NCBI RefSeq assembly: GCF_009646095.1
Contig: NZ_CP045725.1
Coordinates: forward strand, 620,001-684,000
Direction: 5' to 3'
From: Raineyella fluvialis
GTDB taxonomy: Bacteria; Actinomycetota; Actinomycetes; Propionibacteriales; Propionibacteriaceae
DNA: 64,000 bases
Shown: piece by piece, positions 39,350-47,941 of the stretch
Position numbering within the stretch: position 1 is the stretch's first letter
How the letters are laid out: every line of letters starts with the position of its first letter
The notes under the pieces: model-generated
The model's input: the letters and a program-made list of their open reading frames with translations, nothing else
The model's database searches: none
Told to the model about the DNA's origin: nothing
Made by a program: the position numbers and the translations under genes

Positions 39350-39952
39350 TCAGCGCCCGGAGCGCCGGCGCAGACCCAGCGCGCCCAGTCCCACGACGGC
39401 CAGACCACCCAGACCCAGGGCGACGGCGCCGCCGGTGGTGTCAGCCTCCAGGCCGGAGTTGACCTTGCCGGGGACCGAGGGGGTGGCCGACGGCGTGGTC
39501 GGCGGCTTCGGCTGGCACTCCAGCCAGAAGACCTTGAAGTCCACGACCTTGCCGTCCTGCGCGGCTACGTTGACCTTGACATGCCAACCCTGGTTGGGCT
39601 GGGGTGTCCCGGTCACGGACTCGAGCGTGTAGTGGTTGCGAACGGTGCCCTCCGTGACGACCACGTCAGTGTCCCCGGAAATGCCGAGCTTCGCATCGCC
39701 GGTGGGGGGCTGGGCCGTGAACGAGGTGACAAACGTGCCGGCGGGGAAGTTCTCGGCGATCACGTCGAAGTTGCAGCCCTCGATGTGGGCCTCATTGTCC
39801 TTGCCCACACCATTGGGCTCGGAGACCTTGATGTCGCCCTTGTTGGGCGCCGCGAACGCGGCGGGTGCGGCGATCGGGGAGGCGACCAGACCGAGGACAC
39901 CGGCCACGGCGAGCGTACGGAGGGAACGGGAGCGGAAAGCGGCGTCAGTCAT
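39350..39952 (-). CDS. Secreted surface protein with C-terminal anchor helix, probable sortase partner
   Basis: The 200-residue product has a Sec signal peptide ending AAPAAFA, a roughly 120-residue beta-rich extracellular region with two conserved-looking cysteines (EGCNFD, WLECQP), a proline/threonine linker and a C-terminal hydrophobic helix followed by LRRRSGR. This is the layout of a sortase substrate, but no LPxTG is present; the sequence before the helix is PGKVNSGLEADTTGG. An AAGGAG lies five bases before the ATG. Function of the extracellular part is unknown. Confidence 0.7.
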   Translation of the reverse strand: MTDAAFRSRSLRTLAVAGVLGLVASPIAAPAAFAAPNKGDIKVSEPNGVGKDNEAHIEGCNFDVIAENFPAGTFVTSFTAQPPTGDAKLGISGDTDVVVTEGTVRNHYTLESVTGTPQPNQGWHVKVNVAAQDGKVVDFKVFWLECQPKPPTTPSATPSVPGKVNSGLEADTTGGAVALGLGGLAVVGLGALGLRRRSGR

Positions 39953-40049
39953 GTTCGTCTCCTTTGAAGAACGGACTGTGGGGAAGGGAACGCCGGATCG
40001 AAGATCCACTCCACAGCCTGCCCCAGGAGCACCTGAAGGCTCGGCGACA

Positions 40050-40082
40050 CGCCAACCCTCAACCGAAGATTGACGGTTGGCG
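40050..40082. other. Imperfect inverted repeat upstream of the surface-protein gene
   Basis: The arms cgccaacc and ggttggcg pair around a further tca/tga pair with a C-C mismatch. No T-tract is present. It lies between the permease stop and the surface-protein promoter region, so it could be an operator or a weak terminator. Confidence 0.3.
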
Positions 40083-40143
40083 CATCACGATTCAGCAACA
40101 ATCGGACGTACGTTCCCCGAGTGAGCCGAGGGAGGGCTAGCCC

Positions 40144-41934
40144 TCAGAGCACCGCCAGGACGTGCACGATTCCGAAGACGACAGCCACCGCCGCCGCTCC
40201 GTAGCCGGTCGCCAGCGTCGTGAGGACCGTACGCGTGCCCGCGCCGGCCGATCCGGTGCGGGTCAGGGCGACGTGACCCGCGACGATGCCCGGCACCGGC
40301 GCGAGGATCAGGATCCAGGCCAGACCACCCGACAGGCCTGCGAGGCCGCCGGGGCCGGCGAGCCGCATGACGGTGACGACGGCGATGGCCAGGGCTGCCA
40401 CCCCGACGAGGACAGCGGCTGCGAGGCCCCAGGGCCCGGCGGAACCGTCGCCCTCAGCCTGCAGGGCCTGGTCCTGGCGAGCCCGCGAGTTGCGGTAGCT
40501 GTAGGCGAAGTACAGGGTGAGGCCGAGCAGCAGCCACACGACGAACCGCAGCCAGGTCTCGACCGCCAGGTTGGCCATCAGCCACAGGCACAGCACGCCG
40601 GAGATGATCGGCAACGTCGGGGACCACGGCACCGTGAAACCTCGCGGCAGGTCGGGGTGACGGCGCCGGAGCACCGGGATCGCGAAGCTGACCAGAACGA
40701 AGGCCGACAGGGTGCCGATGTTGATCATCTCGGCCAGCTGGTCGACGTTCGCCAGACCGGCGATGACGGCGACGATCACGCCGGAGATGATCTGCAGCCG
40801 TGCCGGGGTGCCGCGGCGCGAGGTGTGCGAGAGACCCCGGGGCAGCAGACCGTCGCGGCTCATCGCGAAGACCACCCGGGCCAGGCCGAGCAACAGCACC
40901 ATGATGACAGTCGTCAGGCCGATCAGGATGCCGATCGTGATGATCGTGCCGACCCAGTTGGCACCGACCAGCCGGAACGCCGTGGCCAGCGAGGGGGACT
41001 TCTCCGCCGCGAGCTGCTTGTAGCTCACCATGCCGGTGACCACGAAGGTGACCGCCACGTAGAGCACGGTGACGAGCGCGAGGCCGCCAAAGATGCCGCG
41101 CGGCAGGGTCCGCTGCGGGTTCTTGGCCTCCTCGGCGGTGGTGGCGACGACATCGAAGCCGATGAAGGCGAAGAAGACCAGGGCCGCCGCGCTCAGCAGA
41201 CCGAACGCCCCGTAGCGCGTGGGCTCGGCGCCGGACAGGAACGCGAAGAGGCTCTGGGTCATCACGCCGGTCGCGTCGGAGCCCGACGGCTGGGACGGCG
41301 GCACGAAGGGCGTGAGGTTGGACAGCTTCACGTAGAACGAGCCCGCGACGATGATGAACAGCGTGATGGCGATCTTGATCACCGTCAGGACGCCGTTGAC
41401 CCGGGACGTGAGCTTGGTCCCGAGCACGAGGAGCACGGTGAACAGGGCGACGATCAGCACGGGAGGCCAGGAGAAGGCCAGGCCGCCGGGCAGCGGGATG
41501 TCCGTCGGCAGGTCGACGTGCAGGAACTGGAAGACGTTGCTCAGGTAGATGCCCCAGTACTTGGAGATGACCGAGGCGGCCATCATCATCTCCAGGATCA
41601 GGTCCCAGCCGATGATCCAGGCGATCAGCTCCCCCAGCGACACGTACGAAAACGTGTAGGCGGATCCCGACACGGGGATCGTCGAGGCGAACTCCGCGTA
41701 GTTCATCACCGCGAGTCCACACACCACCGCGGCGATGATGAACGAGACGATCACCGACGGACCGGCGTACTTGGCCGCCGCCTGGGCGCCGACCGAGAAG
41801 ATGCCGGCGCCGACGGCGACGGCGATGCCCATCACGGCGATGTCCCAGGCGGAGAGCACCCGCCGGAGGCTGCGCTCGGGATCCTCCAGGTCCTCCTGGA
41901 CCTCACCGATGGTCTTCTTCACGAAAAGACTCAT
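40144..41934 (-). CDS. APC-family amino-acid permease (cationic amino acid type)
   Basis: This 596-residue transporter has about 14 helices. The N-terminus SLRRVLSAWDIAVMGIAVAVGAGIF-type region with the GxG(I/V)F motif, FIGFDVVATTAEEAKNPQ and PVSGSAYTFSYV are characteristic of the CAT-type APC group. MSLFVKKT is taken as the start because GAGGT lies upstream. The next ATG/GTG upstream has no ribosome site. Substrate is probably a cationic or neutral amino acid; which one cannot be told. Confidence 0.85.
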   Translation of the reverse strand: MSLFVKKTIGEVQEDLEDPERSLRRVLSAWDIAVMGIAVAVGAGIFSVGAQAAAKYAGPSVIVSFIIAAVVCGLAVMNYAEFASTIPVSGSAYTFSYVSLGELIAWIIGWDLILEMMMAASVISKYWGIYLSNVFQFLHVDLPTDIPLPGGLAFSWPPVLIVALFTVLLVLGTKLTSRVNGVLTVIKIAITLFIIVAGSFYVKLSNLTPFVPPSQPSGSDATGVMTQSLFAFLSGAEPTRYGAFGLLSAAALVFFAFIGFDVVATTAEEAKNPQRTLPRGIFGGLALVTVLYVAVTFVVTGMVSYKQLAAEKSPSLATAFRLVGANWVGTIITIGILIGLTTVIMVLLLGLARVVFAMSRDGLLPRGLSHTSRRGTPARLQIISGVIVAVIAGLANVDQLAEMINIGTLSAFVLVSFAIPVLRRRHPDLPRGFTVPWSPTLPIISGVLCLWLMANLAVETWLRFVVWLLLGLTLYFAYSYRNSRARQDQALQAEGDGSAGPWGLAAAVLVGVAALAIAVVTVMRLAGPGGLAGLSGGLAWILILAPVPGIVAGHVALTRTGSAGAGTRTVLTTLATGYGAAAVAVVFGIVHVLAVL

Positions 41935-42093
41935 TGACCTCACCTCGTTCTGGGCACCGGACGTCACTACTACGCACTCCGGATGGGCGGAACGCTACCG
42001 GGTGAGCGTTCAGGGGTGGAGCCGTCTCGCCCGGGACCTCACCTGGATGCGAGGGCCACGCTCTCACGAGATGGTGCTCCAGGGGAACAGCTG

Positions 42094-42951
42094 TCAGGCG
42101 GCGAGGTGGAAGCCCTGGGCCACCGCTCGCATGATGCACGCCTGCACGGCGATCCAATCGTCGACGACCTGGGAGTACGTCACCCGGACGACGTGGAAAC
42201 CCTGGAGCGCCAGGAGGGCGTCATGCTCGACGTCCGCGGCTCGCTGGGCACCGACGTGGTGCCCACCGTCGATCTGCAGCACCAGTCGCTCGCCGATGAG
42301 GAGATCCACGGGTCGCCCGAGGATCCAGGCCTGCTGAAGGAGCGGCACGCCGAGCCACCGCAGCCGAGTGATGACCAACGTCTCGAGCCCGGAGTCGGAG
42401 AACGGCGATGCATCGGCACAGAGGGTCCGGGCTGCCGGGGGAAGGCGCAGTCTGCCCAGTTCCTCACGCCGGACCAACCCCTGACGCAGCGCAGACTCCC
42501 AGATCACCCGCGCGCGTTCGTACGGCTGACATCGGGCGACCGCCGCGAGCACGTTCTCGACCGGATCGACCAACTGATCGGGCGGACGGGGAACGATCGG
42601 CAGGTGCCAGTGCACCGTCGCGTTCCCCACAGTCACGCCACCGGCATGGGGCGGCGCCGCCACATGGGCTCGGTCCTCCGACTGCACCCAGAGGCCGAGG
42701 CGCTTGGCCTGGGTGACGCAGGTGAGGACGACACCTGCCCGTGCTGCCGCCACGAGGAACGGATCCGCCCCGGGGAGGGCGACCCAGCCCCGGCGCACCC
42801 GCACCCGCACCAGTGCTCCCGCGCGGATCCCCTGATCAACCGCCGGTCGACCGATCCCCGCCGCGAAGAGCGTCGGGGTCCGCGCGACGCCCCCCCGAGC
42901 CCCGACCGCAGCGACAACGCATGCCCACTTGTCCTCCTCATCAGACACCAT
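42094..42951 (-). CDS. AbiEi/DUF559-like protein with endonuclease-like C-terminus
   Basis: This 285-residue protein resembles the common actinobacterial DUF559 proteins. The N-terminal half is a winged-helix-like region (VARTPTLFAAGIGRPAVDQG) followed by a linker. The C-terminal half is a Vsr-like fold with DSGLETLVITRLRWLG, VDLLIGERLVLQIDGGHHVG and VVRVTYSQVVDDW, in which E, D and Q-I-D could be the metal ligands. Such genes are frequent near abortive-infection or toxin-antitoxin genes, but no partner is adjacent here. Function unproven. Confidence 0.65.
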   Translation of the reverse strand: MVSDEEDKWACVVAAVGARGGVARTPTLFAAGIGRPAVDQGIRAGALVRVRVRRGWVALPGADPFLVAAARAGVVLTCVTQAKRLGLWVQSEDRAHVAAPPHAGGVTVGNATVHWHLPIVPRPPDQLVDPVENVLAAVARCQPYERARVIWESALRQGLVRREELGRLRLPPAARTLCADASPFSDSGLETLVITRLRWLGVPLLQQAWILGRPVDLLIGERLVLQIDGGHHVGAQRAADVEHDALLALQGFHVVRVTYSQVVDDWIAVQACIMRAVAQGFHLAA

Positions 42952-43069
42952 GCCTGAGTGTGGAGCGCCTGGTCGGGCGAAAGGTCGTCGCCCCAGGTGA
43001 TGGTGGAGGGAGCGCAGGAGGCCCAGACCCTGTGGACAGTCGAGGAGCCGCAGCACCGCTCCGCAATCT

Positions 43070-43133
43070 GAGGGGATATGCACAACTGAGGAGGAATCCA
43101 GTCAGAACCCTCCTCAGAACTGCATATCCCCTC
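43070..43133 (-). terminator. 25-bp two-part inverted repeat after the AcuI-like gene
   Basis: The outer arms are 13 bp (gaggggatatgca) and the inner arms 9 bp (ctgaggagg), separated by a three-base internal loop, around a 14-base apical loop. It lies 71 bases past the stop of the upstream gene and 119 bases before the DUF559 start, both on the minus strand. No T-tract follows, so termination is inferred from structure only. Confidence 0.5.
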
Positions 43134-43203
43134 GGTTGGGAGCAGGGCCCCCAGGACGCCTGCCCCGCTCGCGGTGTCAGACGGCGAGGGGTGCGCCTGC
43201 CGC

Positions 43204-44184
43204 CTAGTGGTTCACGTCCACGACGGTGCGACCACGCACCTTCCCGGTCAGGATCTGCTGGGCGTACGGCAGGGTGTCGGCAAGCCCGATCGTCGTGGTC
43301 ATCCCGTCCAGCAGGTCCGTCGCCAGATCGGTCGCCAGCGCATCCCAGGCCCGCTGCCGCAATGACAACGGCGCCTCGACGGAGTTGGCACCGGTGAGGG
43401 TGACATCGCGCAGGATGAAGGGCATCACCGTCGTCGGCAGGTCGATGCCCTGCGCCATGCCGCAACAGACCACCGTTCCGCCGTAGCGGGTCTGGGCCAG
43501 CACGTTGGCGAGCGTGGTGCTGCCGACCGTGTCGTACGCTGCCGCCCACCGTCCCTTCTGCAGCGGCTTGCCGGCTTCGTCGGACAGCTCATGGCGGTCC
43601 AGGAGATCGTCGGCGCCGAGCCGGGTGAGGTAGTCGCCCTCAGCGGCGATCCGGCCCGACGACGCGGTGACGTGGTAGCCGCGCGCCGCGAGCAGGGCGA
43701 TGGCGATGGACCCGACGCCGCCGGCGGCACCGGTGACCAGGACCTGCCCGTCGTCGGGACCGACGCCGGCGTCGACGAGCTTGAGCACGCCGATCATCGC
43801 GGTGAACCCGGCGGTTCCGATCGCGGCGGCGTGTTCGGGGCTCATCCCCTCGGGCAGCCGCACCAGCGCGTCGGGTCGGACTCGGGCCCGCGTCGCGAAC
43901 CCGCCGTTCAACCGCTCACCGATGCCGTCGCCGTTGAGGACGACGAGGTCGCCGTCGGACCACTCGGGCACGGCCGAGCGGGTGACCCGGCCGACGATGT
44001 CGATGCCGGGGATGAGGGGCCAGTTGCGGACGATCCCACCGGTCCCGGCGACCGCGAGCCCGTCCTTGAAGTTGTAGGAGGAGTAGAGGACGTCCAGTTC
44101 CACCGGCCCGTCCAACACGGTGGCCTCATCGACCTCCGTCAGGCGTCCCGGGGTTCCCTTGGCCTCCACGATGACTGCGCGCAT
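43204..44184 (-). CDS. MDR-family acrylyl-CoA reductase (AcuI/YhdH-like)
   Basis: This 326-residue medium-chain dehydrogenase/reductase without zinc ligands matches AcuI/YhdH. It has SSYNFKDGLAVAGTGGIVR, PLIPGIDIVGRV, GTAGFTAMIGVLKLVDAG and the NADPH motif VTGAAGGVGSIAIALLAARG. Family members reduce acrylyl-CoA to propionyl-CoA with NADPH. In a propionate-type metabolism this would be meaningful, but related quinone reductases look similar. An AAGTAT hexamer six bases before the ATG is weak leaderless evidence. Confidence 0.82.
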   Translation of the reverse strand: MRAVIVEAKGTPGRLTEVDEATVLDGPVELDVLYSSYNFKDGLAVAGTGGIVRNWPLIPGIDIVGRVTRSAVPEWSDGDLVVLNGDGIGERLNGGFATRARVRPDALVRLPEGMSPEHAAAIGTAGFTAMIGVLKLVDAGVGPDDGQVLVTGAAGGVGSIAIALLAARGYHVTASSGRIAAEGDYLTRLGADDLLDRHELSDEAGKPLQKGRWAAAYDTVGSTTLANVLAQTRYGGTVVCCGMAQGIDLPTTVMPFILRDVTLTGANSVEAPLSLRQRAWDALATDLATDLLDGMTTTIGLADTLPYAQQILTGKVRGRTVVDVNH

Positions 44185-44240
44185 GGCTCGATACTTCCAT
44201 CACCGACCAGCCAGGGCCAGCGTTTGCTCCGGGCAGGGCA

Positions 44241-44298
44241 ACGACGAAACGGCTCCAGCGCCGGGGAGGCCATCCCCAGTACTGGAGCCGTTCGTCGT
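44241..44298 (-). terminator. Hairpin abutting the 3' end of tRNA-Lys
   Basis: The arms acgacgaacggctccag pair over 17 bases with one extra A bulged on the promoter-distal side. The loop contains a further gggg/cccc pair. The stem begins at the tRNA discriminator base itself. It probably ends tRNA-Lys transcription or marks the 3' processing site; there is no T-tract. Confidence 0.5.
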
Positions 44299-44370
44299 GG
44301 GCCCTGTGGGAATCGAACCCACAACCCGCGGATTAAAAGTCCGCTGCTCTGCCAATTGCGCTAAGGACCC
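44298..44370 (-). tRNA. tRNA-Lys (anticodon TTT)
   Basis: The 73-base cloverleaf has acceptor pair GGGTCCT/AGGGCCC (one G-T wobble), anticodon loop ACTTTTAAT with TTT, and T-arm TGTGGGTTCGATTCCCACA. The discriminator is A and CCA is not encoded. Confidence 0.95.
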
Positions 44371-44405
44371 TGGTCGCGCCCATAGCTTACCGACAGGCCT
44401 CCCGC

Positions 44406-45035
44406 TCAGGCGGCGATGGACACCTCTTCGGAGAGAAGCACGCGGATCCGGCGCTCCAGGTCGTCGGCGACCTCGCGGACGACCTCGAGTCCCTCCCCCT
44501 CGACGGCGGGGATGTCCCAGTTGATCCACCGCTTGCCGGCGAAGTCGCAGAACTCAGGCACCCCCAGGGTGACGACCACATCGGCGGCGCCCAACAGGCT
44601 CGAGGTGAACGGCATCGGATACGGGTACTTCAGTGCGATCCCCCGCTCGGCGAGGACCGTGACCACGTCGCGCTCCAGACCCCCACGGGGGTGGCGGCCG
44701 GCGCAACGTACGTTCACCTTGCCGGCAGCAATGTGGCGGGTCAGCGCCGCGGCCATGTGCGACCGGGCACTGTTGTGCTCGGAGACGAACAGGATCTCCG
44801 GCAGCGCCTTGGCGATCCAGCCCTCGGCCTGGGCGCGGGCGAGCAACCCTTCCTTGGCCATCCGGGAGACCAGGAGCGGCAGGAAGTCGGTCACCGTCGC
44901 CTGCTTCTCCAGGTGCACTCGCGCAACCTTGACCGCGTCGGCGACCTCTTCGGGGGTGAAGACACCTTCGTAGTGGTCCGCCAACTGGGCAGTGTCGTAC
45001 GCATACCGCGCTTCGAGTTCCTGTGGGGTCAACAT
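44406..45035 (-). CDS. ArsC/LMW-phosphatase-like protein lacking the catalytic cysteine
   Basis: This 209-residue protein has a three-helix N-terminal domain (residues 1-75) found in actinobacterial ArsC-like proteins, followed by an LMW-phosphatase fold. The P-loop reads FVSEHNSARS: serine 85 stands where the CX5R cysteine belongs, while N88, R91 and S92 are kept. Of the redox cysteines expected later only C163 remains (PEFCDF). Arsenate reduction by the known mechanism is therefore unlikely. The ATG is chosen because GAGGAG lies nine bases upstream; the ATG three codons earlier touches that site. Confidence 0.8.
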   Translation of the reverse strand: MLTPQELEARYAYDTAQLADHYEGVFTPEEVADAVKVARVHLEKQATVTDFLPLLVSRMAKEGLLARAQAEGWIAKALPEILFVSEHNSARSHMAAALTRHIAAGKVNVRCAGRHPRGGLERDVVTVLAERGIALKYPYPMPFTSSLLGAADVVVTLGVPEFCDFAGKRWINWDIPAVEGEGLEVVREVADDLERRIRVLLSEEVSIAA

Positions 45036-45464
45036 GAAGACCATCTCCTCTCACGCAGCTCGTGCGTGTCCCTGGGTACAGATGCCGCGGGGCCTCTTCA
45101 CCCGCAACACCCCAGGTTACCCCGTCAGGACATCTTCCGTTCACCTGACGTTCACTTTTCTCGGACTCGACCCTGTGGCACTCGTCACAGCAGGTCGCTC
45201 GCCCCGCACGACCAGGCCGGGCCGAAACGACTTACAGTCGTGTTATTTCCCCTTGTCAAGTCAAGGTCAAGTCGAGCTTCAGGGTTCCCGCGAAGGCCGC
45301 CGACCCCTAGTGTCGGCTACGGAGGTCGTCGTACGCGGGTGGGACTCCCTGTCGGGGAAGGGCAGGAGGTCCGGGGAAGCATCCGCGACGACCACTACGG
45401 GCACCGGCCTCGGCGCCCGTGTGTCACGGCGGCTCGGGAAGGTCGCCGGGGAGGGGAAGGCGAC
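45036..45464. other. 429-base divergent intergenic region
   Basis: No gene is visible here. It holds the ArsC-like Shine-Dalgarno, a direct 11-base repeat resembling a PHO box (45139-45160), TACAGT at 45233-45238 inside the dyad CGACT-TAC-AGTCG, and short GTCAAG repeats at 45255-45271. Roughly 220 bases of G+C-rich, hairpin-prone leader then run up to the SH3b gene. Confidence 0.6.
45139..45160 (+). promoter_or_regulatory. Candidate PHO box (two 11-base direct repeats)
   Basis: The units GTTCACCTGAC and GTTCACTTTTC are directly adjacent. The actinobacterial PhoP box consists of 11-base direct repeats with GTTCACC-type cores. The distance to the nearest -10-like hexamer (about 70 bases) is larger than usual, which lowers confidence. 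Confidence 0.3.
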
Positions 45465-46842
45465 ATGGGCTTCTTCGGACGCGCCCTCGGGCGGACCGTG
45501 GGCACCGCGACGCTCGCTGGCCTCGTGACGACGTCGAGCATCGTCTTCGGCGCGTGGTCACAGTCGGCGCAGGGCGATCGCTTGACGGCCACCACCGGGG
45601 TGAACCTCCGGTCGGGGCCGGGGCTCAGTTATCCCGTCGTCGGGGCCTCAGCACCGGACAACGGATCACCGCCCTCGGGTCGTCGGTCGACGGATGGACG
45701 CCGGTGGATCTCAATGGTCGGCGGGTCTACGTCGCGAGTCGCTATGTCACCGGAGACAGCGACATGCCCTCGGCCGCGCCGTCCGGCGCGGCCGGCTCCG
45801 CGGTCACCACCGTCAACCTCAATGTCCGCACCGGCCCCTCCACCGCCTACACGGTCGTCACGACCTTGGGCAAGGGCACGACGGTCACACTCACCGGGAC
45901 GACCTCGGGCGACTGGACCCAGATCTCCCGCGACGGCCATGCCTACTGGGTGTCGAGCGTCTACCTCAGCTCCGGGGCAGGCAGCGGCTCATCCTCCACC
46001 GGCAGTTCCGGCACCGCGTACACGACCACCAGCCTCAACATCCGCACCGGTCCCTCGACCTCGTACGCGATCGTCACGACACTCCCCGCGGCAGCAAGCT
46101 GACCACCACCGGCGTGGAGCAAAACGGCTGGACGCAGGTGCAGTACGACGGAGCGCTCCGCTGGGCCTCGAGCAGCTACCTGACGACCACCGGCTCCGCG
46201 ACCAGTCAGCCGGCCCCGACCACAGTCAGTGGCTCCGGCGTCAAGTACGCCACCACGTCGGTGAACGTACGGACCGGCCCCTCGACCGGCTACAGCATCG
46301 TCACCACGCTGGAGCAGGGCCAGCAGGTCAGCACCACCGGCAACACGTCGAACGGCTGGACGGAAGTCGTCTGGCAAGGTGCTGCGCGCTGGGTGTCGAG
46401 CCAGTACCTCTCCTCGAGCAACCCCGGCAGCTCGACGGTCGTGCAACCCGTCAGCGATGGATCCATCATCGCCTCCGCCCTGCCCGGTTCGGTCGGCCTG
46501 GCCGGCCTGGTGCCGAACGCCAAGCGCATCGTCAATCTGGTGGAGACGAACTGGCCGGTCGTCGGCCCCTATTACGGGGTCCGAGCGGAGCCCGGCTCCG
46601 ACCACAATGACGGCCACGCGGTCGACAACATGATCCCGGACTGGTCGGGGGCCAACAAGGTGGTCGGTGACGAGATCGCCTCCTATCTGCAGGCCCATGC
46701 CCAGGAACTCGGCATCACCTACATCATCTGGCGCCAGCACATCTGGTCGGTCGCCCGCTCCTCCGAGGGGTGGCGCTACATGGCCGACCGTGGCTCGTAC
46801 ACGGCCAACCACTACGACCACGTGCACGTCAGCGTCAACTGA
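45465..46842 (+). CDS. Secreted four-SH3b protein with C-terminal ARB_07466-type domain (frame broken twice)
   Basis: The N-terminal membrane/signal segment (about residues 8-34) is followed by four bacterial SH3 repeats. Each has an (N)VRTGPSTxY-type core: NLRSGPGLSYPVV, NVRTGPSTAYTVV, NIRTGPSTSYAIV and NVRTGPSTGYSIV. The C-terminal 130 residues (LVPNAKRIVNLVETNWPVVG ... HYDHVHVSVN) resemble the ARB_07466-type domain, which keeps D and H residues like M15-type hydrolases. Two runs (45642-45645 and 46084-46087) each lack one base; restoring both gives one 459-residue protein. It should bind or cut peptidoglycan outside the cell. Confidence 0.82.
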
Positions 46843-46939
46843 TCTCGTAGCGGCAGCCGGATCGCCCCGGACCGCCGGCTGGGCTATGCTGATCGTCGGC
46901 TCTCCGCCGTGGGGCGGGTGCCGCGGTGGTCATCACCGG

Positions 46940-47012
46940 GTCCCCTTCGTCTAGTGGCCTAGGACACCGCCCTTTCAAGGCGGCAGCGCGGGTTCGAATC
47001 CCGTAGGGGATG
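46940..47012 (+). tRNA. tRNA-Glu (anticodon TTC)
   Basis: The 73-base cloverleaf has acceptor GTCCCCT/AGGGGAT, anticodon loop CTTTCAA with TTC, and T-arm CGGGTTCGAATCCCG. The discriminator is G and CCA is not encoded. The 3' half overlaps the end of the opposing recombinase frame, the usual arrangement at an integration site. Confidence 0.95.
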
Positions 47013-47928
47013 CTCATCATCCAAACCCTTCCCTACAAGGGGAAGGACCTCCGGGGAGGTAGCCCTGTCAGGGGTCTGGTCCGGGTCGGATGTGCACAAG
47101 ATGTGCACACTCGTGTCGACGGACGATCCGGACCGGGCAGTCAGGGCAGCCCGACGGGCGGCGCTCATCGCGTCGGCGACCGTACCGAGTTGGTCGGGGA
47201 ACAGGTGCCCGTAGTTGTCCAGGGTCAGCTTCGCCGACTTGTGACCGAGCATCTGCTGCACGACCTTGACGTCCGCACCACTGGCGATCCCCAACGAGGC
47301 GGCGGTGTGGCGGAACTCGTGCGGATGGAAGTGGTCCGTGTAGATCCGTTCCCCCGCCTTGTGGACTTCACCTGTCCATTCGGCCAAGCCCATCTCCTCG
47401 GCTGCGCGGTTCAGCGCGGCACGCTGGAAGGTCTGCGACCGCAGGTAGGAGCCGTCGGGACGACAGAAGACCAGGTCGTTGGGCCCCCTACCTGCCCCCT
47501 GACGGGAGAGGGCCTCGATCAGGAAGTCGCGGAGTGCGACCTGCCGGGGCTCGTGGCTCTTGGTGTCCCCATGGACGAGACCACCCCGAGCCCAGGTGAC
47601 CGAGTCGCGCACGTCGATGCGGCGGCGCAGGAAGTCGATCCTGCGGACGGTCAGCGACGCCATCTCCCCCCACCGCAGTCCGGTGTATACGAGGAAGTAG
47701 ACGAGGAGCTCGTACTCGGACCCACAGCGCCAGGCCATCTCGGCGACCTGTTCATGGGTGAGGTAGCGGAGCTCTTCGCCTCGGATCCGGGGTAGCTGCA
47801 CATTCTCGGCCACGTTGCGGACCAGCCGGTCGTCCCTGACTGGCGTACTTCAGGATCGCCCGCAGGACGCCGTGGGTTTTGGTGACCGAGGAGGCGGACA
47901 GCTCCCGACGTCGACCGTGGCCTCGGTG
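46959..47928 (-). pseudogene. Tyrosine recombinase (integrase), 5'-truncated and frame broken
   Basis: The catalytic domain is complete: TGLRWGE (first arginine), HPHEFRHTAAS (HxxR), QMLGHKS (histidine) and TLDNYGHLF (tyrosine). The C-terminus runs into the antisense of tRNA-Glu. Upstream, part of the core-binding domain (ELSASSVTKTHGVLRAILKY) continues in another frame, joined near 47837-47845 by what looks like an extra base. The frame meets a stop just before the neighbouring gene's end. The N-terminal 100 or so residues are absent, so this is a remnant of an element that integrated at tRNA-Glu. Confidence 0.8.
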
Positions 47929-47941
47929 AGACGATCAGAGG

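Noticed and set aside
40162-41937. 591-codon open frame opposite the amino-acid permease
   Set aside because: It is antisense to a well-supported permease and has the same composition artefact; no start signal or homology-like motif is visible.
45233-45464. c-di-AMP (ydaO-type) riboswitch before the SH3b gene
   Set aside because: The gene type fits, but I could not align the leader with the conserved loops of that riboswitch class by eye, so it is not listed as a feature.
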